Source: Fagopyrum homotropicum | Lineage: Eukaryota; Streptophyta; Magnoliopsida; Caryophyllales; Polygonaceae | Assembly (NCBI GenBank): GCA_033239125.1 | Contig: BSWB01000005.1 | Coordinates: forward strand, 104,028,494 to 104,092,493 | DNA length: 64,000 nt | Direction of reading: 5' to 3' | Part shown: piece by piece, positions 24,065 through 34,527 of the stretch | Position numbering within the stretch: position 1 is the first letter of the stretch | How the letters are laid out: every line of letters starts with the position of its first letter | Program-made: the position numbers and the translations under genes | Notes under the pieces: model-generated | What the model saw: only the letters and a program-made list of their open reading frames with translations | What the model was told of the DNA's origin: nothing | The model's database searches: none

Positions 24065-26126
24065 TGTTGACAAAAAAGGGGTTAAATACTTTTTAGCCAA
24101 ATGACCTCCTAATTTTAAGATATTCTTCCTAAGATTATGGAGAAAATATATAAACTTTCTTATTTAAGAATTCTGTAAAGAAAACAAAAATTAATGTTAA
24201 GATTTTGTTTATGAATATCTTGAAAAGAAGTAGAAAAATAAATTACAAAAGATTTAGTTAAAAAAAAGACAGCACAATTCGTTTTAGGGAAGAAGCAAAA
24301 GGAATAAAAAATATAAATATTAATATATCCTTTCTTCGATTTGATTTCCAATTAAATATATATTTGTAGAATCAACTCCTGATTAAGAGGAACTAATTTG
24401 CCTATTAGTGTGATTAGTTGGTGATCATTTTATTTATAAAGGGATTAAAAAAAAATGAAGGTCCTGGAGCAAAAGACACGTAAAGAAGATGATACAGGAG
24501 AAGGAAGAGGGGATCTGTAAAATTAAAAAAGAATTACAGTAGAAGAAGAAAAAATAAACATGAAGGAGGAAGAGAAAGCAACTACATAAATTACTTCTTA
24601 CGATCAAACGGTTTGATCCAATACAATGGTAACGATCGAGAGTGAGAGAACACACGTCTTTCTGAACCTAAAAAGAGTGCTTAATATATAAACCGACGAA
24701 GGATGGCCAAACGTCTTGTATTCGTCATTTTCTTGACCTTTGACAGAAAACCAATACAAGACGGGTTTGAATATGAAAAGAAACCTTATATAATGAAGTT
24801 GACATGATCTATATAAACCAGCCACGTTCTGGAAGACGAATGTCTTAGTTTTCAATATGATCGACGATTGCGACCAAACACTTTTCGCTCTCACTGTTCC
24901 ATGCGCTCATCGAGTTCGCTCCGAATTTGGCACCGAGTCTTCACCATCTCCATATTTTGAAGCTTTCTATTTCATCCTGCAAAAAAAATAGAAAGAAAGA
25001 AAGAAGTACAAGACGTACATAAAGAAAGGAAATAAGAGAAAAAAAAAGAAAATTTAATTTCAAAACAAAATGTATTGCTCTCTTAAAATTTAATTTGAAG
25101 AGATATCAAATTACAGTAGGATATTACATGTGATGGCATGACATGTAATGTTCTCATCTTTTCTGGTTGACATATATTTAATTTAATTAAACTTTATAAA
25201 AAAATATATAAATTGGTAGAACTACGTTATGACTTGATGCTCGTTCCGAGCTACGTAGGAAATCCGATATGAAATTAAATTGGATTCAGTCGCCCCGTCC
25301 AAGTAAAGTATAATTACATTCAAACTTTGGACTTAAAATTAAATTTATCAAAAAGAACTACGTAATGATTTGATTCCGTATTTACGGATACGTAGGAAAT
25401 TTGATACGAAATAAAAATGTATCGAATTCAATCGCCAAAATGAAATAAAATAAAATGTATTTTAAAAGAACTACGTGTGATTTGATGTCCATAAAATGGA
25501 CTACGTAGAAAACTTAACTCGAAATTGGTTGAGTTCAATCACATTAAAAAATGACTTTCAAATATATATAAAAGGTCAAAAATCTCTTAAATTAATGTTG
25601 TATAAAAAAAATCATTATTAATTTTGAGAACTATGTTCAACTTAATTCCTAACATAGGATACATATAAAATTTAGCGTAAACAAATAACGCGCTAAATTC
25701 AGTCACATAAAATAAACACAAAATAAAATAAAATAAACATAACCTAATTATGCACATGATATTAGGAGAATTAAGCAACCCTTCATAGAAGGTGGGTTTA
25801 ATTTTATCCCTTTGATGCATGATTAAAATTAAATATTACGCAAATGATAGTTGAATTATGTCTAGGCAACCCTTCCTAGAAGGTGGGTTTAGGCTCGATT
25901 CTCTGATGCGTGAAAACACCTGTGAACTACGTAAGACTTGATTCTCTTTAAAGAGATACGTAGGCAACCCTTGAAATTCGGGTGCAGTCTAATTAATAAA
26001 AACCCTTAATATTTTGTATTAACATTATTTCGAATCAAGAGGGTAAAAAAATAGGGTCAAACTAAAAATATCATGAAAAATAAATGAAATAATGTTTTGG
26101 GAATTTATACACTTTTTTCCTCAACA
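24065..26126 (+). mobile_element. Right LTR-like region of element B
   Basis: The right end (CTCAACA at 26126) and the preceding approximately 900 bp match the left LTR in the same orientation. A further match (24175-24300 to about 19480-19605) lies much closer to the end in the left copy. The expected start TGTTTGGCC is absent; the region opens with AAAAAAGGGGT, which could be a polypurine tract. The region is therefore shorter than the left LTR and rearranged relative to it. Confidence 0.65.
25215..25985. repeat. ACTACGTA hairpin-like units, right LTR
   Basis: Units at about 25217-25262, 25352-25395, 25468-25512, a decayed one at 25625-25670, and 25923-25966, plus two CAACCCTTC-type units at 25776 and 25866. 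The right LTR has more copies than the left. Confidence 0.8.
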
Positions 26127-26131
26127 AACGG
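26127..26131 (+). repeat. Target-site duplication of element B, right
   Basis: AACGG, matching 17797-17801. Confidence 0.88.
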
Positions 26132-26442
26132 AAGTCTAAGTTATCTCCACGAGAAGACGGACCTTTTAGAGTGAAAAGGAAAGTTGGTGGCAAGGCTTAC
26201 ATCTTGGAACTTCTAGCTGATTATGGTGTAAGTCTCACCTTCAACGTTGGCGACTTAAGTCCTTACGAGTTTAGAGGTGAGCATACTGATCATTCAAGGA
26301 CGAATCCTTCACAAGAAGGGGAGTCTTATGTGGTACCATCTCCAACACAAGGACCAACTACACGTTCAAAGGCTAAAGCATTGAAGGACAAACCAGCAAC
26401 CCCTTCACCTTCTTCAGATTCAATCATGGATGGAGCGATCAC
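26132..26442 (+). pseudogene. Element A integrase C-terminus, continued
   Basis: The frame continues from 17801: KSKLSPREDGPFRVKRKVGG is the GPY-type integrase end, then KAYILELLADYGVSLTFNVG and DLSPYEF, and a Ser/Thr-rich tail with TRSKAKALKDKPATPS. It is cut at 26442 by element E and resumes at 48745. No chromodomain is visible in the portion between. Confidence 0.9.
26438..26442 (+). repeat. Target-site duplication of element E, left
   Basis: ATCAC, repeated at 48740-48744. Confidence 0.95.
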
Positions 26443-28836
26443 TGTAACACCCCGAATTCTCAAAACTCGGGACATTACTGGTTAGGACCTCACAATGGGT
26501 CCCGACCTCAGTTTGACAACAACATTACTAGGATCTTACAACAAGACACAAATAAAGAAACCGAAATTCATAAAAATAGCATTTTTAAGATAATGAATGC
26601 AACACTGTCTAGCAGTCTAAAGTACTTAAACAAAAAAAAAGAACAACTGTCTTAACCAAAAGAAAGGAAAGACAAAAACAACCCCCAACCCCGCTCTAAG
26701 GAGTACGGAGACCCGGCTGACCACTACTTCCGGATCACTCAGCTGCTGATCTAACCTGCGGTAATTCTAAAAACAACAACAAGAAGAACCGTTAGCTAGT
26801 TATCTAAATATTAGCAGAATAATAGCAGCACAAACACACACATAAAATATAAATACCCATCATGCTTTCAAACAAGTCCGTTTTATTATCTTGAATTAAG
26901 TTACTCTTTTACGCTAATGATACTTATTTTGTGACACGAGGGATTCCCAAACCTCGCCTCCGCCCCGTGTAACCATCAGGAATGGATCCGATGCATCTCA
27001 CCTTGTACCTGCCTGGTCTGGGTATAGAGAACCTCCTAGTCTCCTGTCAAAGCTGGGCAGTGATGTCACGGCCCGTTATACATACACTTGGGCCTTAAAC
27101 ATAATAATAACAGTCGTCCTAGCAAGTTATTATTATTAAAACACGCAAAAAGCACACACAACTACTATCACTCAACTAATATCCAGAAACTGGCTAAGTA
27201 AGTCGCAAGGACTTACCTGAGTCAAAACACTCTCTAACACGTCTCAAAACAGTCCGTACTCGTGGTAACTCAAACGCCTGTCAAATAAGGCATGTCGATC
27301 AAAATCACATCTCGATGTCCAACCTCTTGCGAAGGAATTACGGAAAACAACTCTCTTACGGTAAAAGACCGTTTTACCCTTAGTGCCGAAAATTCTCAAT
27401 TTTATTCTTAAGCCCTACTATATTCTTTTATAACATGTTTTCCAAATTATTTTCTCTAGGATGGTTCCTATAAGTTAAAACTCGAAACCACTCCGCAAAG
27501 AACAACATTCCTCTTCTTTCCCGATTACCACTCTACTCTTCCACAAGTATATATATAAATTCCCATACTTTATAATTTCACCAACTCACTCATAAGTATA
27601 CTTTTATTTCATATAGTATGTATACGTATATTTATGTACTCGGCATACACTCTCCTATATAAGCTCACACCTGCTCTTATTAACCTTCCGTAATTGAATG
27701 TATATATGTACTTATATGTATCCTATATATATATATATATTCCGATCCAACTTATTCATACACATCTCGCATCTTCACTCACGTTTTTCTTACAATATAC
27801 TAATACAGTACCCGTATATATATATACACATTCACGTTTCTTTTTCCTATCAATCTATACATATATACATACTGCGGAGTACAACACATCCAGCATCCAA
27901 TCTCGACATATATACATACTGTAGTGGAACGAAGGAACGGAGAAGCCGGCTTACCGGAGTTGCAGCCCGGCGAGGAGAGTCCTAGGCGGTGCGCTAGCGT
28001 TCCGGCGGTGTACTGAGTATGGTGGTCCGGTTGTAGGTTTACTGCAGGTCGAAGCGAGATCCCGGGTCAACGAATGCGGAACGAGAGGAAGAGGTGAGGG
28101 ACAGAGGGGTAATGCTTACCGGTTTCTGATGCTGCGAGGCGGTGCGGCGGTGGCTGCGCGGTGGAGGACGAGGCGGAGCAGCGGTGGTTGAATCCGTTCC
28201 GGCGTCTCTTCGTCCCTACTGCAGTGGCGACGGTGGGTGAGGTCCGGAACAGCGAGGCGCAGAGAAAGGCGGAAAGGGAAGGAGAAGGCCGAAAACTTAC
28301 CGGAGTCCCTGCGGTGGTCGGCGGACGGCGCAAGGCTCGGTGGCGGTGGTGGCAGGAAGGTCGGCAGTGGTGCGGCGCTGGTGCTTGCCGATCTTCCGTC
28401 TTGCGAGAGCGAAGGAGGGCTTGGAGAGTTGCAGCGTGCAGAAGTTACGGTAGGAGAGGTAAGGGGCAGGTAGATTAGGATTAGGATTAATTTTAATTAG
28501 GGTTAGGAATTGATTAAGTGGGCTGCTAATTGGGCCTTGTAGTGGCCCATACACGGTCCGCTATGTGACTATAAATACGGATACGCAACTCGTTATTTGC
28601 GTGCGGAAATTTATAAAAATACGGAATTAAATTCCGTATTTTATAACTAATTATTATTCTTATTTTAACGTACGTAAATTATTTCCGGTCATTTAATTTA
28701 TCATTTTATGTGAATCTAGGTCACAAAAATGATCGAACTAAACTCGTTTTATTTTACTTATTTATTTATTTACGATTGTCGCATCGGACTTTGGTTAATT
28801 TCAATTTACTGGAACTTAAATTTTTCGGTTATTACA
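26443..28836 (-). mobile_element. 3' LTR of element E
   Basis: About 2.39 kb; on the minus strand it starts TGTAATAACCG and ends GGGGTGTTACA. A GC-rich core lies at about 27930-28470, and short TA-rich sections at 27540-27930. Only scattered differences separate it from the 5' LTR, apart from the length of a (TA)n tract at 27724-27740. Open frames in the GC-rich part have no protein family resemblance. Confidence 0.95.
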
Positions 28837-28858
28837 TCAGTGCTCCCTTAAAAGAAGT
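28837..28858 (-). promoter_or_regulatory. Polypurine tract of element E
   Basis: The minus strand reads CTTTTAAGGGAGCACTGA directly before the 3' LTR start. AAGGGAG is the likely plus-strand primer core. It is a short, imperfect tract. Confidence 0.6.
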
Positions 28859-29049
28859 TTCGTCCCGAAACTTAGAATGTTTCTCTTACTCACACATTTC
28901 TTTCGGTATATTTTAGTTTTCTCGACATTTTCATTTTCTACCATGCAACTACTCAAGCATCAACCAAACAAGTATCACAAAAACCGAATCACTCAAATCA
29001 ATATGAAAACCTGAAAGGTCAAACAACACAACATCCGAGTACTAACTCG

Positions 29050-30663
29050 TCAAATAGGAGTAACCTCTAACCCCGCAAAGAACTCGGGATAGTTACGTCT
29101 AATACTCTCCTCAGTTTCCCAAGTGGCCTCATCAGCTCCTCTCCTAGACCACTAGATCCTCAGCATAGGTATCTCCTTGGATCGCAGACGTCTGGTACTG
29201 CGCTCCAAGACAGCTACTAGGTACTCTACAAATGTATGGTCAGGCTCAACTGTCAAATCCTCATGGCTGATGACGTGTCTCGGATCCGGAATGTACTCTC
29301 TCAATTGAGATACATGAAAGACCGGATGGACACTCTCTAGTCTCGGCGGTAGTGCTAGTCTGTAGGCCACCTCTCCAACTCTCTCCAAGATCTCAAAAGG
29401 TCCGACATATCGGGGACTCAGCTTCCCCTTAATGCCGAAACGCCTGACTCCTCTCGTGGGTGACACTCTCAACCACACCTGAGCACCCACTCTAAACTCC
29501 AAAGGTCGACGCCTTTTGTCAGCGTAGGACTTCTGACGACTCTGAGCTACTAACATCCGCTCTCGGACTAGAGCAATCCGAGCGATGTCATCCTGTATCT
29601 GCTCTAGAGCTACTCCATCAACTCGGCTGGGCTCATCCCAACATAATGGTGTACGACATCTCATCCCGTACAAAGCCTCATAAGGAGCCATCCCAATAGA
29701 CGCGTGCCAGCTATTATTATACGAAAACTCTACCAAAGGAAGATGATCTGGCCATACCTGTCCCCAATCTAGTACACACGCCCGAAGCATGTCCTCTAAG
29801 GTCTGAATGGTCCTCTCAGACTGTCCGTCTGTCTGTGGATGGTAGGCGGTAGTAAAGTGGAGACTCGTCCCTAAAGTAGTATGTACCTGCTGCCAAAATC
29901 TCGAGGTAAAACGTCCATCCCTGTCAGAGACGATAGTCCTCGGTACCCCATGGAGTCTCACAATGTGTCTGGTGAACTCCTCAGCCAGACGACTCACCGG
30001 CCACGTTTCCTTAATCGGAATGAAACGTGCGGTCTTCGTCAGGCGGTCTACTACTACCCAAATAGCATCAAATCCTCTGCTGAGTCTCAAACCAGTGACA
30101 AAATCCATAGATATATCCTCCCACTTCCACTGTGGTACTGGAAGTGGGTGGAGCTCTCCTCCAGACCTACGGTGCTCAATCTTGACCTGCTGGCAGGTCG
30201 CGCACTGAGCTACATACCGAGTCACATCGGGCTTCAGACCACCCCACCAGAAGGACCGTCTCACATCCTTGTACATCTTACTCGCTCCATGATGTACTGA
30301 GTATGGGGTAGCATGAGCCTCATCTAGTATCCTCTGTCTCAACTCACTGTCTGACGGTATACAAACGCGGTCCTGACGTCTCATCACTCCATCTGCACCA
30401 ATAGTAAACTGTGGGGCCTCATCTCGAGACATCCTATCTCGGATCCTGATCAAAGTAGGACAAGTCTCATGCTTCTGTCGGATCTCATCCAACAGATCAG
30501 GAAGTAACTCCATGGTAGCCAATTGACCATCAGTATCGGGAAACTGAATCTCTATCTCCAACCAAGCCAAGTCTCTCTACAACTGTGGCTGTACTGTCAA
30601 CCGAGCTATCGCCCTCTCCCTAGGTGTCTTCCTGCTCAAAGCATCAGCTACCACATTCGCCTT
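29050..30663 (-). pseudogene. Element E RNase H end, integrase and chromodomain
   Basis: One frame from 30663 to 29050 with two in-frame stops: TAG at 30573-30571 and TAG at 29154-29152. RNase H ends with NVVADALSRK. Integrase shows a His/Cys region (HHGASKMYKDVRRSFWWGGL, CATCQQVK), core residues in WEDISMDFVTGL, VPRTIVSDRDGRF and HPQTDGQSERTIQTLE, and the GPY-type region (KLSPRYVGPFEILERVG, VFHVSQLREYI). The chromodomain follows (YLVAVLERSTRRLRSKEIPM) and after the second stop GADEATWETEESIRRNYPEF. This is a group II chromodomain of the Tekay/CRM type, normally used to target insertion to heterochromatin. Confidence 0.93.
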
Positions 30664-32657
30664 TCAGGGGTGGTAGAGGATCTCAAGGTCAAAGTCCTTG
30701 ATCAACTCTAACCACCGCCTCTGGCGGTTATTCAACTCTCTCTGAGTGAATATGTACTTCAGACTCTTATGGTCTGTAAAGATCTGACATGTCGCCCTGT
30801 AGAGATAGTGACGCCAGATCTTAAGAGCATGGACTACTGCAGCCAACTCTAGATCATGTGTGGGGTAGTTCTCCTCATACGTCTTCAACTGTCGAGACGC
30901 ATATGCTATGACCTTACCCCTCTGCATCAAAACACACCCAAGCCCAGCTTGGATGCATCACTGTATACCACAAAGTCATCAATACCCTCAGGCTGTGCTA
31001 AAATCGGAGCGGACGTCAATCTCCTCTTCAGCTCCTCAAAACTCTGCTGACACGGCTCAGACCAGACAAACCGAGTAGTCTTCCTCAGAAGACAAGTAAG
31101 TGGTCGGGCAATCAAAGAGAACCCTTCCACAAACCGGCGGTAGTAACCTGCTAAACCTAGAAAGCTGCGAACCTCCTTAACATTCTTAGAAGGTTGCCAA
31201 GAAGATACTGACTCGATCTTCGCCGGATCGACCTTAATACCCTCAGCAGTCACCGCGTGACCTAAGAAAGCCACCTCTGACATCCAAAACTCACACTTGG
31301 ATAGCTTAGCATACAGCTGGCTATCCTGTAGAATCTGCAGTACTGTCCTCAAGTGTCCGGCATGCTCCTCTCGACTCCTAGAGTAGACTAGGATGTCGTC
31401 AATGAAGACCACTACAAACTGGTCTAAGAAGTCAATGAATATCCCATTCATCAACTCCATGAACACCGCTGGTGCATTAGTGAGCCCAAATGGCATCACT
31501 ACGAACTCATAATGACCATACCTAGTCCGGAATGCCGTCTTAGGTATGTCCTGATCTCTCACCCTCAACTGGTGGTAACCTGACCTCAAGTCTATCCTCG
31601 AGAACACAGACGCTCCATGCAACTGGTCCAACAGGTCATCTATGCGTGGCAGTGGGTACTTGTTCTTGATGGTCACCTTGTTCAACTCTCTGTAGTTTAT
31701 GCACAGCCTCATCGATCCGTCCTTCTTCTTCACAAACAACACTGGTGCACCCCAAGGAGACACACTAGGGCGTATGAAACCCTTCTCTGCTAGCTCCTCT
31801 AACTGCTTCTTCAGCTCAAGAAGCTCTATAGGTGCCATACGGTATGGAGCCTTCGAGATAGGTTTCGTGCCCGGCTCCAAGTCAATGCTGAAATCAACGC
31901 TCCTCTGTGGGGGTAGTCCTGGCAGATCGTCACTGAATACCTCTGCAAACTCGCATGCAACAAGTATCTCCTCTATAGTCAGGCTCTTGCTTTCCTTCAT
32001 GGTATAACACCAGAAGGCTTCACAACCCTGTGTTATCAGTCTCGCTGCCCTCACTGCACTGATAACTATGCCTGACTTTCCGAGGTCCCAACCTCGGAAT
32101 ATCACCCTATGACCCTCCTCAGTGGCAACGGCCACTGTCCTCTTACCAATGTCTAAGACTGCTCCGTGTTTCCTCATCCAGTCTATCCCTAAAATGACAT
32201 CCTCATGAGCTAAGGGCATGACTAGAAAATTGACTAGCCAGTCTCGATCTCCCATGCGAACAGGACATCCAAATATCTCTCTAGTCCCTCTTACCTTACT
32301 CCCATCAGGTAAGCCTATCATAAAAGGTATCCCCTCTACAGTAGCTAAGGACAACCTATCTACGCATGCATCAGATATGAAGGAGTGTGTAGCACCCGTA
32401 TCAAATAAAACTCGTACAGGTAAGTCATGAATCTGGATCGTACCTGTGGCAGTCGGTGCATCTGGCTGATCAACATCTCTCAACTCAAACACTCGTGCCT
32501 GAGCTCCTCTAGTATCAGCCACACTACCACGTCCTCTGCCCCGACCTGATCCCTGCATAGAACTCTGTGGTGGTGTGTGTCCTGGAGCCCTGTAAGACTG
32601 CTGCTGACTAGGAGCTCTGTACTGCTGCTGCTGACTCGGAGTCCGGTATTGTGGTGG
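30664..32657 (-). pseudogene. Element E gag end, protease, RT and RNase H
   Basis: Open from the junction with C (32657) to about 30930, then a frameshift inside RNase H, then open to a TGA at 30666-30664. Contents: a Gln/Tyr/Pro-rich gag end (QYRTPSQQQQYRAPSQQ, GRGRGRGS), protease (VLFDTGATHSFIS, LGIDWMRKHGAV), RT (LFVKKKDGSMRLCINYRELN, SRIDLRSGYHQLRV, PFGLTNAPAVFMELMN, VFIDDILVYSRS), thumb (SFLGLAGYYRRFVEGFS) and RNase H (YSDASKLGLG, then MQRGKVIAYASRQLK, TDHKSLKYIF). Catalytic residues are intact, and only the frameshift and stops disable it. Confidence 0.93.
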
Positions 32658-32953
32658 TGTTAGCATGAAATATTGTGATATTTTAGGCATGTTTTCTAAA
32701 CGTATTTGATTCATATTGATAGTCTTTGATTGAGCATCGTTGCATATGTGAGCTAGTATTGCCTATATTGTCGATATGGATATCTACACTAGCTTTATGT
32801 TGAAATATAGGTGATTGAGAGTCATTTCCGAACGGAATCGAGCAAAGAAGAGTTGATTGAATATGTCCATGGATTGAGGGCATTAGTAGGAGCAAATTGG
32901 AGTTCAACTTGAGGAATGCACGAGGCTAGGGAAGAATCACGTTCTTGCCCTAA

Positions 32954-33127
32954 ACCACGCTCTAAAATACGGCCGTACTACAAACCACGTTTAGTTCCAC
33001 GGCCGTGGAACACTACAAAGAGAGGTGTGATGCATTCCAATAACTATTACGGCCGTGGAACATATGGTTCAAACCGTGACATAATCCACGCTCTAAATTA
33101 CGGTCGTGGAATCTTCCACGACCATGA
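32954..33127. repeat. Element C motif cluster in 5' LTR (U3)
   Basis: Contains ATACGGCCGTA, TTCCACGGCCGTGGAA, ATTACGGCCGTGGAA and AATTACGGTCGTGGAA, plus single half sites CCACGCTCTAAA. It lies just upstream of the TATA box. Confidence 0.92.
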
Positions 33128-33204
33128 TCTTGGCGATCTTTTTCGCCACATTTTGAAGCCACGATCTTTTGAAGATTGGGCCGGGCCGATATTTTATCTT
33201 GCCC

Positions 33205-33213
33205 TATAAAAAG
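33205..33213 (+). promoter_or_regulatory. TATA box of element C 5' LTR
   Basis: TATAAAAAG; the same sequence is at 44725-44733 in the 3' LTR and, on the minus strand, at 58422-58414 in element D. The LTR copies diverge sharply just downstream of it. Confidence 0.75.
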
Positions 33214-33780
33214 ACGGACGAAGCAAGATTCCGTCATGATCGCTTAAGGATTTTTGGCAATCCACGCTTCATCTCCGCTTAGAGAATTTCAAACGCCGTT
33301 TGGTCCTCGCTTGGAATCATTGACATCTCATTGGAGATCGAAGTTCGCATCTGTGACTTGCCTTAATCTCGCATTTCTGGTGGAAATTGCTGTTGAGATC
33401 TCCGGATTGGCGGAAGATCGAAGCTTTTGGAAGATTGTTGCAAGAAGATCTCTCTTCTTGTTTAGGTTTGATTTGGAAAACGGATTGACATCCCGTTCTC
33501 CCTTCTTTCCTAAGATTGTGATTGTTTGCTTTATTCTGAATCCATTGACAATATTTGTTCTCGATTGTGACTTTGAGATTGGTTTGAAGATTATTGAAAG
33601 TTTTCGGAAGTTTTCATCTCTCTATCTTTTAATCCTTGAATTGATATCAACATGACGGTTATTGGCTAAAAACCCTTAACAATTCTAAGGTGAAGGGTTG
33701 ATAGTTATGGCTTAGATGATGATAGATTGATCGTAAACAGATTAGACCCTGAGAGTTAGAGAGAAACGTCGACGAACCCT

Positions 33781-33840
33781 AAATTACGGGTTGTTCTTGA
33801 GTTCCACGGCCGTGGAGTCTCAAGATCCAACCGTAATTTC
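33781..33840. repeat. Element C motif cluster in 5' LTR (U5 side)
   Basis: AAATTACGGG, TTCCACGGCCGTGGA and CCGTAATTT in 60 nt. Confidence 0.9.
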
Positions 33841-34432
33841 CTTTAAGTTTACGAACCTGCTTTTACTTTAGTCCAAAGTTAAAAATTTGCTTTAACTTAG
33901 TTTAGACTTGTCTTTTCTAGGTGGTAGTGAAACCTCAATAACCTCTACCTCGATTGTGAGTGTCATAACCATAATCGGCTAAGTTAGTTTTGATCCTTGG
34001 ATTACAAGTTTAGGTATTTGACATTAATTCTTGCTTTTAGAACCCTTCTATATTGAGCCTCAACAACCTGTATAGGGAGTGTCTTGTAGGTGAGTCATAT
34101 AAGGTTTTTGGAACTTCACCGTACGATTACCTTACATTAGCATACCTTTGCATATCTCAACTATGTCTTTATATCATTAGTATATCTTGAATCAATTGCC
34201 ACAGCTGGGTACCTAGATCTTTAGGATTGTTGTTTTCCCAATATTTGCAAAACTCTCATATTTACTCGCTTGATAATCTGCAATTGAAATTGTTCCCACC
34301 CAAATCCCTGTGTTCGATACTTTGGAATTCTTGCTTAACTACGTCGATCCATACACTGCGGGTTCGTTGCTTGATTCTAGTTTTATAAATCAAAAACTTA
34401 TTTGCACACACCTCTAGGGGCGAACAAGTTTT

Positions 34433-34452
34433 TGGCTCCGTTGCCGGGGATT
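34433..34452 (+). promoter_or_regulatory. Primer-binding site of element C
   Basis: TGGCTCCGTTGCCGGGGATT, six bases after the LTR end. It resembles the tRNA-Asp-type primer site of Athila elements. Confidence 0.85.
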
Positions 34453-34527
34453 TGGTTTCGGCCGAATTCGGTAGCCGGTTGTCAAGCTTGGGAGCTTGCT
34501 CTCGTTATTTGATATTACTTTGAGTGC

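Larger units (their letters stand above)
17802..26126 (+). mobile_element. Element B: Tat-like gag-only LTR element with inverted internal region
   Basis: Bounded by TGTT at 17802 and AACA at 26126, with AACGG duplicated on both sides, and inserted in the integrase gene of A. The contents are a left LTR (17802-20582), a plus-strand primer-binding site and gag start, then an inverted gag with its own leader and primer-binding site, then a right LTR-like region. No protease, RT, RNase H or integrase is present, so the element is non-autonomous or rearranged. The gag has the features of the plant Tat/Ogre group. The head-to-head internal region is described under findings. Confidence 0.85.
32658..34426 (+). 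mobile_element. 5' LTR of element C
   Basis: 1769 bp, TGTTAGCATG to GGGGCGAACA. TATA box at 33205. Motif clusters at 32954-33127 and 33781-33840. The end agrees with the LTR end of element D (both close with CGAACA after a CACACACC stretch). Confidence 0.95.

Noticed and set aside
28067..28554. GC-rich frames inside the LTR of E (also at 47975-48459)
   Set aside because: Present in both LTRs, on both strands, without conserved domains; compositional effect of the GC-rich LTR core.
32653..32657. GGTGG as a target-site duplication of C
   Set aside because: The same five bases occur near 45647, but seven bases away from the LTR end, and the LTR is truncated there; coincidence is more likely.
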